Source: Marinilabiliaceae bacterium JC017
GTDB taxonomy: Bacteria > Bacteroidota > Bacteroidia > Bacteroidales > Marinilabiliaceae
NCBI GenBank assembly: GCA_004296775.1
Contig: RHGE01000015.1
Coordinates: forward strand, 1 to 64,000
DNA: 64,000 nt
Direction of reading: 5' to 3'
The notes beneath the pieces are model-generated. The model was not told where the DNA came from. It searched no databases and saw nothing but the letters and a program-made list of their open reading frames with translations. The position numbers and the translations under genes were made by a program. Positions 56,859 to 64,000 of the stretch are shown piece after piece; positions within the stretch are counted from its first letter, which is position 1; each line of letters starts with the position of its first letter.

Positions 56859-58328
56859 ATGAAGAATGAACAATTGCTATTTACCGAAAAAGGGACCAGT
56901 ATCTTTGATGAGTATTATCATTATATTGAACTAAAAAAGTTATATTCCTCATTTGATAATAAACTGTTATTATATCTAGAGAATTCTATAAATCTACTTG
57001 AGAGAAATCTTCATGATGTTAATGAGAAAAATGCTAGGTTGATAATTAATAAAATAACAATCCAATATTTGCATTCATGGTTTCCCATTTTTAAGGAATT
57101 AATATTACAAGAAGTATTTGTTAAATCATTTTCATACAATACAGTTATATTTTCAAACTTTGTTTTTAACAATGAAGCATTATCAGATTTGGAGATAAAG
57201 CAGCTTCTTGTGTTCTTTATTCCCTATAGAGGAGATATTTATAATTACGAACTTGAGGTAGTAAAGAAACAAGGTAATGAATTAAAGAAGGTAGTTTCAG
57301 GCTATTGTCATGAAGAAAGACATCAAAATTCTATTTTAGAGACTTTAAGATCATTATTGCTTACAAAGCAGACAAAAATTAAAACAATGATCGCAAATAT
57401 GTTGAATGTATTATATACAGAAAACACTAAAGCGTATACTGATATTGAAGAATATTGTAAAAAAGAGGGCCTAGATTTAAAATCATATCTAGATAATGAA
57501 TCCGATTATTACCCGATATACAATCGGGGTAGTTTAATGTATCATGAATACTTTCCGTATGAAGATGAGGAATTAGAATCGCTTAAAATCATCAAGGCTA
57601 ATAGGATTATTGACTTTTACAAACACCAAATATGGACGGATATAAAGTTAGATAATATAATTCAAAAGTTTGATTTAGAACTATATCGCAACAATATTAA
57701 TAAACATAAATACAATAAAAACTTTCAACAACTATTATCGACTAAATTTTCAGAGTCAAGCTTTTGGGATATTTACGTTAAGGTAAACAATACAACAGGA
57801 TCTAGTTTTAGTTATTTATTATGGACACTAACAGAAAGTTTTGAAAAGATAGATGGAATATCGTTAGAAATTATTGAATTGGGTCGAGGAAGTTTGTGGG
57901 CAAAAATAAAAACGGTATTTGAAAATGAAGTATCTAAAGAAGAATGTAAGAATATATTAAATAAATCCAAAAAGGCATTAGAATCTAAATATTTAGATAA
58001 AGAAATATTGGAAGTCAAAAAAACGGAAAAGGAAATTGAAGGAATGCCTGATGCAAAACATTTAAAGGAGAATAGAAGATTAGAACTAGAAAATAGAAGA
58101 TTGCAAAATGAGAAATTAAATATTGAAAATAAATTAAAGAAACTGGAGTTTATTAAAGGAATTTCTGAATTGGTAAAACAGGGTATGCTTAAAGTCGATA
58201 GCGATTTTCAGATAATGATAAATGATTTGCTATATACAGGTATTGAAAATGGGAAAATAATTCAAGGTGAAGATTTAGATGTAATTCAAACTTCAGAAAT
58301 TTATATCGAAGATGATAAAAAAGAATAA
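56859..58328 (+). CDS. Unrecognised AT-rich protein with C-terminal coiled coil
   Basis: The 489-residue protein has no family I can name. It is acidic and helical, without signal peptide or membrane helix. Residues about 305-365 (FWDIYVKVNNTTGSSFSYLLW ... ISLEIIELGRGSLWAKIKTVF) have a beta-strand pattern with a GRGSLW turn, a shape I have seen in conflict-related proteins, but this is weak. Residues 385-435 form a charged coiled coil (NRRLELENRRLQNEKLNIENKLKKLEF). Base composition is clearly lower in GC than the flanking housekeeping genes. The gene is followed by an attC-like site, so it may be cassette-borne. Confidence 0.7.
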   Translation: MKNEQLLFTEKGTSIFDEYYHYIELKKLYSSFDNKLLLYLENSINLLERNLHDVNEKNARLIINKITIQYLHSWFPIFKELILQEVFVKSFSYNTVIFSNFVFNNEALSDLEIKQLLVFFIPYRGDIYNYELEVVKKQGNELKKVVSGYCHEERHQNSILETLRSLLLTKQTKIKTMIANMLNVLYTENTKAYTDIEEYCKKEGLDLKSYLDNESDYYPIYNRGSLMYHEYFPYEDEELESLKIIKANRIIDFYKHQIWTDIKLDNIIQKFDLELYRNNINKHKYNKNFQQLLSTKFSESSFWDIYVKVNNTTGSSFSYLLWTLTESFEKIDGISLEIIELGRGSLWAKIKTVFENEVSKEECKNILNKSKKALESKYLDKEILEVKKTEKEIEGMPDAKHLKENRRLELENRRLQNEKLNIENKLKKLEFIKGISELVKQGMLKVDSDFQIMINDLLYTGIENGKIIQGEDLDVIQTSEIYIEDDKKE

Positions 58329-58340
58329 ATTAAACATGAG

Positions 58341-58475
58341 CATAACAATCTGCATAAAGCATGCCTTGCCGAGTTGAGTTTTGGAGGTTATCGCTTCCGC
58401 GCGGGCGAAAGCAAAATATAAAAAGTAAGTAAACACGCACAATCGGCACGCTTCATGCAGGAAGCCGTTAGCGGT
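58341..58475 (+). other. attC-like recombination site, left
   Basis: After the preceding gene, a structured 135-bp stretch ends in GCCGTTAGCGGT (R'-like, 58467-58475). Inside are CCGCGCGGGCGAAAGC, ACACGCACAATCGG and a hairpin GCTTC / GAAGC. The order of blocks matches the sequence after 59428. attC sites of integron cassettes have complementary outer ends and a variable inner part; this one does not fit the strict GTTRRRY core. No integrase is visible. Confidence 0.4.
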
Positions 58476-58504
58476 TATTAAAAAAATGCTTCAAACTAAT
58501 ATAC

Positions 58505-59035
58505 ATGAGCAAGATAGAATTAACACACGTAGAACAGGAACAATATGATTTAGCTTTTAAATTCAATCCAAAAAAGGATTATGAAGAAAATCAAAATTCA
58601 TTAGATGCTTTACAAGCTTTGACTGAAAGCATAATTGCCCGTGAAGCAATTCCAAAAAACAGATTGAAATACTTCATTGATAGAGAATATCAACACGGTA
58701 GGACTAAAATGACAAGAAAAGAAGTGTTTGAATCAAATGGAACAAAAGGAAAGAAGATGTTTCGCCATCCTCATTTTATAAAGTATGTAGACTACTTTAT
58801 CAATGGAGCTAAAATTTCCCTAAATGTTTATGAGGTTGCAAAATCAATTGCTGATTCTCAAAGTTTTCAAGATGAAGCAATTCAAAAAATATATGATTAT
58901 CTGAAAAGTAGTGGACTAATTCCTAAGGAAAAGAACTCTAAAAATAAATTTGCTGATGAGATTTTCAAACTCGCAGTCGACTTAGGCTTTGATTCAGATT
59001 ATTGTAAATTTATACGAACAAAAATTATGAGATAA
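58505..59035 (+). CDS. Unrecognised protein of a two-gene unit
   Basis: The 176-residue protein is basic and helical: MSKIELTHVEQEQYDLAFKFNPKKDY at the start and DEIFKLAVDLGFDSDYCKFIRTKIMR at the end. No signal peptide, membrane helix or named motif is visible. The stop codon abuts the start of the next gene, so the two are surely made together. Low GC and the flanking attC-like sites suggest acquisition. Confidence 0.7.
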   Translation: MSKIELTHVEQEQYDLAFKFNPKKDYEENQNSLDALQALTESIIAREAIPKNRLKYFIDREYQHGRTKMTRKEVFESNGTKGKKMFRHPHFIKYVDYFINGAKISLNVYEVAKSIADSQSFQDEAIQKIYDYLKSSGLIPKEKNSKNKFADEIFKLAVDLGFDSDYCKFIRTKIMR

Positions 59036-59428
59036 ATGGATGAATATAAATATCGTGAGCAACATAGAATAAATGAATATAACTTAAAGCAGTCACGTTT
59101 CTTCATAAAAGAACGGTATCCTAATATTGAAAACATTTCCATCAGGCTTGATTTCACTTACCTTGGGATAGATAAAATTAAAAAATCAAGAACTATTATA
59201 TACACCCCAGAACAAAGAGATTATTTTAAAATTGAATGCATTAACTCAGAATGTGTCAATACTGATTTAGATTTAAGTAATGAAATTAATTCCATGATAT
59301 CCAATAAAGAAAATATCCTTAAGGGTGAAAAAATTTGTAATGGATATCAAGACTACGAAAGGTTCATGGCTAAAAACCATCACTGTTTAGCAACAATGTG
59401 TTTTGAAATAGAAATACAATATAAATAA
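59036..59428 (+). CDS. Unrecognised small partner protein
   Basis: The 130-residue protein starts one base after the previous stop. It begins MDEYKYREQHRINEYNLKQS with a charged helix and has a beta-rich middle (ISIRLDFTYLG, RTIIYTPEQRDYFKIEC). Two Cys in IECINSEC and others in NGYQDYERFMAKNHHC could bind metal. No family is recognised. Its close link to the upstream gene suggests a two-component function, possibly defence-like, but I see no decisive motif. Confidence 0.65.
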   Translation: MDEYKYREQHRINEYNLKQSRFFIKERYPNIENISIRLDFTYLGIDKIKKSRTIIYTPEQRDYFKIECINSECVNTDLDLSNEINSMISNKENILKGEKICNGYQDYERFMAKNHHCLATMCFEIEIQYK

Positions 59429-59430
59429 CG

Positions 59431-59561
59431 ACCGCTAAGCCAGCATAAAATAGCCCTGGCTTTGACACAATTTGGAAGTTCAGTTCCCGCGCGAACATTA
59501 GCACAAACAAGAAAGCGAATATACCACACGCAACCCGGTCCACTTCATATGGGCGGACCGG
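59431..59561 (+). other. attC-like recombination site, right
   Basis: ACCGCTAA (59431-59438) starts two bases after the gene and is the complement of TTAGCGGT at 58468-58475. Then follow CCGCGCGAACATTAGCAC and ACACGCAACCCGG in the same order as the left site, and a hairpin CCGGTCC / GGACCGG (59535-59541, 59555-59561). The expected right end GTTAGCGG is absent, so the site looks damaged or diverged. Confidence 0.38.
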
Positions 59562-59784
59562 TGCAACTACCCAATTCAATAAATACCAATTTCAATAATC
59601 CATTTTGCCTTAAATTCATCCGGTCGGTTGTTATGCCATACCTGTTTCAATATGACCCGGATGGCGATAGCCGATTAAAGAACCATTGAAAACGTAATGA
59701 ATGAAGCGGGTTTTTTAATGGCTAATCTGTATAATTTATGCTAATTCGGAAGAATATCTCTTTTTTTTGTGAAAAAATACAATA

Positions 59785-59842
59785 AGATGTTAAAAATCAT
59801 GTTTAACACCCCTCGTTGCATTCCACACTTTTGTTACTTTTA
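59785..59842 (+). promoter_or_regulatory. Promoter module, diverged copy
   Basis: AAGATGTTAAAAATCAT is identical to the sequence before the 56486 module. TACTTTTA (59835-59842) replaces the -7 box and a CACCCCTCG word lies at the position of CACAACCCG. A 34-codon ORF at 59881 starts nearby but does not resemble the DDDFG peptides. Confidence 0.4.
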
Positions 59843-60019
59843 AAACCCCAATTATGCATGTGTATCATTTTCAGAATTAAATGGAAAGTAGATCTCATGA
59901 TAGGGATACTGAAACGTTGGTAGCAATGCCCAAAGAGGAAACGACCATGCAAAATCAATTGTTTAATTTACGCCAAGGGGAATGATTGAATTTATTTGGG
60001 AGTTCCATCTGCAATAGTT

Positions 60020-60142
60020 CGTTAAGCTTTTGTAAGTAATAGAAAAACAATTTCTGTTTATCCAATAGACAAAATCGTTAATGGACTAAAATGGGAGTAA
60101 TGTAAGTCAGTCTAATGTCTATTATCTAACAATCTATTGATC
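60020..60142 (+). repeat. Intergenic repeat shared with 36880-36993
   Basis: TTTATCCAATAGACAAAATC, GGGAGTAATGTAAGTCAGTC and ATCTAACAATCTATTGATC parallel 36905-36993 and 9018-9079. The rest of 59562-60288 has no supported gene. Confidence 0.7.
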
Positions 60143-60288
60143 TGGCCATATGAAACATCCATGATTAATTGGGCTAAACACACAGGAGGATGTTCCAATA
60201 GAACTGGATACTTCCACCGGTGTCTTGAAAAGCATTTAAAAAGAGTAATTTCTTAATTAGTAATAATCCCCTGAAAAATACGATTAAC

Positions 60289-61749
60289 ATGAGTAATGAA
60301 ATTTCGAAACTTGAGCCAAAGTTACTTTGGGAGAGCTTTTATCAGTTAACTCAAACTCCAAGACCTTCTAAAAAGGAGCAACAAGCTGTAGAGTATGCTG
60401 AAAATTTTGGAAAATCACTCGGCTTGGAGACGATCAAGGATGAGGCAGGTAACATCATCATTCGTAAACCTGCTACACCAGGTATGGAAGATCGTAAAGG
60501 AGTGATTTTCCAGGGACATATTGATATGGTTCCGCAAAAGAACAGTGATAAAGTTCACAACTTTGAAACAGATCCCATCGAAACCATGATCGAAGATGGT
60601 TGGGTAACTGCTGATGGAACTACTTTAGGTGCCGATAATGGTATTGGTGTCGCAGCTGCCATGGCAGTACTCAAAGCTACTGACCTTGAACATGGCCCGG
60701 TTGAGGCTTTAATCACCATAGATGAAGAAGCCGGGATGACAGGTGCCAATGCTCTTAAGCCAGGATTACTACAGGGTGACATTCTTTTAAACCTGGATTC
60801 AGAAGATGAGGGTGAATTGTATGTTGGATGTGCCGGAGGATCCAATGCCAATATTAAATTCACCTACGAAGAAGAATCTGTCCCTGCCGGATCAGTTGCA
60901 TTCAAGTTAAGCCTGACTGGATTGAAAGGCGGACACTCAGGAATGGACATCGTATTGGGAAGAGGAAACTCTAACAAGCTGATGTTCCGTTTTCTGAAGG
61001 CAGCCGTGGCCAGTGTTGGTGCCCGTTTAGCTTCAATTGATGGCGGAAGCCTGAGAAATGCTATTCCAAGAGAAGCATTTGCTGTGGTAGTTGTCCCTCA
61101 GGAGAACGAAAACGAATTCCTTGAGTTGTTAGCTCAAATGGAGCAGATCTTTAAAGGTGAACTCTCTATGTCAGAGCCAACCCTTAAGTTCGTAGCAGAT
61201 AAAACAGATATGCCTGCTTTCGTGATCAACCAAGTGGTACAGGATGATTTGATTAACGGAATTCAGGCTTGTCCTAATGGTGTAATCCGTATGAGTGATG
61301 CCATGGAAGGATTGGTTGAAACTTCTTCTAACCTGGCGATTGTGAAGTCAGAGAACAAAGAGATAAGAATTAAATGTTTGCTTCGTAGTTCTGTTGATAC
61401 GGCCAAAGATGATGTTGAATCCTCCATTGAGAGTACTTTCCGTTTAGCTGGTGCTGAAGTTTATTTTGATGGACAATACCCGGGATGGAAGCCAAATACA
61501 GATTCTGAAATCCTGAAAGTGATGAAAGAGGTGTATGATAACAAGTGGGGTAAAGTGCCTGAAATAAAAGGTATTCATGCCGGTTTAGAGTGTGGTATCC
61601 TGGGAAGTGCTTACCCTCATTGGGATATGATCTCTTTTGGGCCAACGATTCGTTTCCCTCACTCACCAGATGAAAAAGTAAACATTGAAACCGTTAGAAA
61701 ATTCTGGGATTACCTGGTGGAAACATTGAAACACATTCCAACGAAATAA
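60289..61749 (+). CDS. pepD: Aminoacyl-histidine dipeptidase
   Basis: PepD is a zinc peptidase of family M20 that cleaves dipeptides such as Xaa-His in the cytoplasm. The 486-residue length is normal. Visible metal and catalytic sites: HIDMVPQKN, LGADNGIGVAAAMAVL, IDEEAGMTGA and NLDSEDEGELYVGCAGG, and GGHSGMDIVLGRGNSNKLM in the lid domain. A His near the end (HAGLECGILG, FPHSPDEKVN) completes the pattern. The MFS gene follows after 30 bases and is likely co-transcribed. Confidence 0.94.
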   Translation: MSNEISKLEPKLLWESFYQLTQTPRPSKKEQQAVEYAENFGKSLGLETIKDEAGNIIIRKPATPGMEDRKGVIFQGHIDMVPQKNSDKVHNFETDPIETMIEDGWVTADGTTLGADNGIGVAAAMAVLKATDLEHGPVEALITIDEEAGMTGANALKPGLLQGDILLNLDSEDEGELYVGCAGGSNANIKFTYEEESVPAGSVAFKLSLTGLKGGHSGMDIVLGRGNSNKLMFRFLKAAVASVGARLASIDGGSLRNAIPREAFAVVVVPQENENEFLELLAQMEQIFKGELSMSEPTLKFVADKTDMPAFVINQVVQDDLINGIQACPNGVIRMSDAMEGLVETSSNLAIVKSENKEIRIKCLLRSSVDTAKDDVESSIESTFRLAGAEVYFDGQYPGWKPNTDSEILKVMKEVYDNKWGKVPEIKGIHAGLECGILGSAYPHWDMISFGPTIRFPHSPDEKVNIETVRKFWDYLVETLKHIPTK

Positions 61750-61779
61750 TCAAAACTTTAATAATTTTAAAACAAAAAA

Positions 61780-63153
61780 ATGAGTCAGAACTTACAAAAG
61801 ACGCTCAGGGATTCGAAAGCTGCCAGGTGGAGCGCCTTAGCGATTATTTCGATTACGATGTTTGCCGGTTATTTCTTAACCGATGTTATGTCTCCGCTTA
61901 AACCGTTATTAGAGGCTCAGTTGCATTGGACGAGTACGGATTATGGGATTTTCACCAGTGCTTATGGTTGGCTGAATGTCTTTTTCCTTATGTTGATTTT
62001 TGGAGGTATTATTCTTGATAAAATGGGTGTCCGTTTTACTGGTTTAATGTCTGCTACCATAATGGTAATTGGCGCATCCATAAAATACTATGCTGTGGCT
62101 GTGGATTTTCCCGAAGATGCTCTGATTTTTGGGATGAAAAGTCAGGTGGTATTTGCATCAATTGGATTTGCCATATTTGGGGTAGGTGTTGAAGTAGCGG
62201 GAATTACTGTCTCAAAAATTATTGTAAAATGGTTTAAAGGTTACGAGATGGCCCTGGCAATGGGTATGCAGATGGCCGTTGCCCGTTTGGGTACATTGCT
62301 GGCTATGGCTGCTCCGGTTCCTTTGGCAACCTATTTTGGGGTGGTTTCGGCACCACTTGCTTTTTGTTTGGTACTCCTTGTAATAGGCTTATTAACTTTC
62401 TTCATCTATGTGGCAATGGATAAGAAATTAGATGCTTCCATTTCTGCTAATGGAGAAGCTGCGCATGAGGATCCTTTTAGTTTTTCGGATATTGGATTTA
62501 TAGTTAAAAACAAGGGGTTTTGGTTAATTGCCTTGCTTTGTGTATTGTTTTATTCATCAGTATTTCCATTCTTAAAGTATGCGGCAGATTTAATGGTTAA
62601 TAAGTATGGACTTAAGCAAGAAGTTGCAGGTTTAATTCCAAGTTTACTGCCACTGGGAACGCTCTTTTTAACACCTGTTTTCGGGAGTATCTATGATAAA
62701 AAAGGGAAAGGGGCAACCATTATGATTATTGGAGCTGCAATACTTATTTTTGTGCATTCGTTTTTCTCTTTACCTATTCTAAATCATTGGTTGATGGCCG
62801 TTCTTTTGGTAATACTGCTAGGTGTAGGGTTATCATTAGTTCCTTCTGCTATGTGGCCTTCTGTACCTAAGATTATCCCGGAAAAACAGCTTGGTACTGC
62901 TTATTCTTTGATTTTCTGGATTCAGAATTGGGGATTAATGGGAGTGCCGTTATTGATTGGAACCGTTTTAGATAAATATTGTATCAATGGGCAAGTAACG
63001 ATTGACGGAAATGTTAAACCTACTTACGATTATACAATTCCAATGCTGATTTTTACCACTTTCGGATTTCTAGCAGTGGTAATAGGTTTAATGCTAAAAG
63101 CTGAGGATAAGAAGAAGAATTATGGTCTTGAACTACCAAATATTAAAAAGTAA
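61780..63153 (+). CDS. MFS transporter
   Basis: The 457-residue protein has twelve membrane helices and the MFS loop motif GGIILDKMGVRFTG between helices 2 and 3, with a mirrored GSIYDKKGKGAT in the second half. Substrate is not evident. The tight link to pepD suggests a peptide, amino acid or degradation product, but this is inference from position only. A strong terminator follows. Confidence 0.85.
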   Translation: MSQNLQKTLRDSKAARWSALAIISITMFAGYFLTDVMSPLKPLLEAQLHWTSTDYGIFTSAYGWLNVFFLMLIFGGIILDKMGVRFTGLMSATIMVIGASIKYYAVAVDFPEDALIFGMKSQVVFASIGFAIFGVGVEVAGITVSKIIVKWFKGYEMALAMGMQMAVARLGTLLAMAAPVPLATYFGVVSAPLAFCLVLLVIGLLTFFIYVAMDKKLDASISANGEAAHEDPFSFSDIGFIVKNKGFWLIALLCVLFYSSVFPFLKYAADLMVNKYGLKQEVAGLIPSLLPLGTLFLTPVFGSIYDKKGKGATIMIIGAAILIFVHSFFSLPILNHWLMAVLLVILLGVGLSLVPSAMWPSVPKIIPEKQLGTAYSLIFWIQNWGLMGVPLLIGTVLDKYCINGQVTIDGNVKPTYDYTIPMLIFTTFGFLAVVIGLMLKAEDKKKNYGLELPNIKK

Positions 63154-63177
63154 ACCAGTTACTTGACTTAGAAGAAT

Positions 63178-63209
63178 AGAGCCACCTTTTTTAAGGTGGC
63201 TCTTTTTTT
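63178..63209 (+). terminator. Terminator after the MFS gene
   Basis: AGAGCCACCTT / AAGGTGGCTCT form an 11-bp stem followed by seven Ts. The stretch 63210-63660 shows no well-supported gene; a 73-codon frame at 63384 is considered spurious. Confidence 0.9.
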
Positions 63210-63663
63210 AGGTTGAAAACAGATTTTATTCTGAATTGAATAAATACCTGGTTGCTAATCTATATAAGTGATATAGCCAGGTTGTGGTACTCTTCTCAAT
63301 AAGGCTGAAATGATAATATTTGCATGGGTAGGGGGCATTTGGAGTGGAATGATAGGTGGATTAATAAGTGCCAGGGATCGTGAATGATGAACAGTTGGAG
63401 GAAGTATTCCTGTAAAATGATAGGAAAACTGGTTAATCCTTATTTTTCTGTTATCCGTGGCATAAGCGATAATCAGACTTTTGAAAACATGCGGTTCGAG
63501 GTATCTAATCTCCTATTTCTCCTTAATGCGCGCTTGTTGGATGTTTCATGGTATTCTATTAGTGGAGCGATGCTTAAGTGTCATAGAGATTGCCAAATTG
63601 TATAGATTCCTGCTTTCATGTTTGTATACAAAATAAAGGCAGGGTGTTAAAAATCATAACAGC

Positions 63664-63699
63664 CACAACCCGCCATATTCCCGTAATTTGTTACTTTTG
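63664..63699 (+). promoter_or_regulatory. Promoter module, copy 2
   Basis: CACAACCCGCC starts 28 bases before TACTTTTG (63692-63699), exactly as at 56486. GTGTTAAAAATCATAA precedes it. Confidence 0.5.
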
Positions 63700-63718
63700 A
63701 ACGCGTCATATTCAAATT

Positions 63719-63844
63719 ATGATAGTCACTGTCAAAATCCTCGGTGTTATTATGTCCTCTTCTACAACGCCGGACAAACCTGTCAATCACAACGCAGGAA
63801 GATGCGTTGCAAGCTTAATAGATGATGATTTTGGTGATTGCTAA
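63719..63844 (+). CDS. Small ORF, 41 codons, DDDFG peptide
   Basis: It starts 20 bases after the second promoter module and encodes MIVTVKILGVIM, a variable middle with SSSTTPDKPVNHN, and SLIDDDFGDC at the end. It shares both ends with the peptide at 56541. The next gene starts 16 bases later, so it could be its leader peptide. Function unknown. Confidence 0.45.
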   Translation: MIVTVKILGVIMSSSTTPDKPVNHNAGRCVASLIDDDFGDC

Positions 63845-63860
63845 AAGGGTATTGAGAGGA

Positions 63861-64000
63861 ATGCGATTAATGGGAGTTATGAGATTGAATAATAGTAAGA
63901 GTGTGATACGTATAGTTAAATATATCTTTCTTGGTTTTTTAATATTTAATGGCATTGAAGTTTTATCCCAGGGAAAAGCCCTTGAGATTTATATGAGAAA
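63861..64000 (+). CDS. Start of a secreted protein, cut by the window edge
   Basis: The frame runs off the right edge after 46 residues. It has a signal peptide (IVKYIFLGFLIFNGIEVLSQG) and continues KALEIYMR, so the product is exported; the family cannot be told. The true start may be Met7 at 63879. It lies 16 bases after the small ORF and may depend on it. Confidence 0.55.
   Translation, partial: MRLMGVMRLNNSKSVIRIVKYIFLGFLIFNGIEVLSQGKALEIYMR

Noticed and set aside
63384-63605. 73-codon ORF before the second promoter module
   Set aside because: No recognisable features, no promoter box, and its end runs into the module shared with 56486.

Overview
The window looks like chromosomal DNA of a Bacteroidota bacterium, probably of the Marinilabiliales/Bacteroidales type. 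The lineage call rests on several things seen in the sequence: promoters of the TAnnTTTG (-7) class rather than sigma-70 boxes, Bacteroides-like adenylate kinase and topoisomerase IV proteins, DUF4136/DUF4097/LiaF-like envelope proteins, lipoproteins with an acidic stretch after the lipid cysteine, a GH92 mannosidase, and LytS/LytTR-type signalling. No rRNA, tRNA, CRISPR array, prophage or transposase gene was recognised.

Layout. 0-5 kb: a partial ORF and a dead ParE-type toxin, a MATE exporter, a cluster of palindromic repeats, then folA and thyA. 5-9 kb: hemolysin-III-like membrane protein and three envelope proteins. 9-19.5 kb: a Ser/Thr kinase with an altered DFG motif, then a housekeeping run hpt-adk-obgE-MutS-like and parE-parC-aroK, each started by a recognisable promoter. 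19.6-22 kb: a patatin/beta-barrel protein. 22-24.1 kb: a 2.1-kb non-coding region full of DnaA-box-like 9-mers, with a 374-bp tandem duplication; this is my candidate for oriC. 24.3-28.6 kb: LytTR regulator, LytS-type kinase, LiaF-like, DUF4190 and DUF2752 proteins, a likely envelope-stress module. 29.6-44.2 kb: a solitary NucS-like nuclease, MBL hydrolase, Mpl-like Mur ligase, DUF4097 protein, CoA-transferase, SulP transporter, GH92 mannosidase, ROK sugar kinase and a predicted outer-membrane protein. 44.4-51.2 kb: TetR-TolC-adaptor-RND efflux operon. 51.3-52.9 kb: a second palindromic repeat cluster, inverted relative to the one at 2-3 kb. 53-55.7 kb: selU and selD (2-selenouridine tRNA modification). 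56-59.6 kb: AT-rich accessory segment with unrecognised genes and two attC-like structured sites. 60.3-63.2 kb: pepD and an MFS transporter. 63.7 kb to end: a second copy of a small-ORF module and the start of a secreted protein.

Most intergenic space is occupied by dispersed repeats: two palindromic element families, a 26-bp GACAGGATTAACA element in ten places, three unrelated minisatellites that share a 23-bp period, and one 41-bp array. The most unusual items are the oriC-like region, the attC-like sites around an unknown two-gene unit, and a duplicated promoter plus small peptide (38 and 41 codons) ending in a shared DDDFG motif. All identifications are from reading the sequence; nothing was searched or computed.
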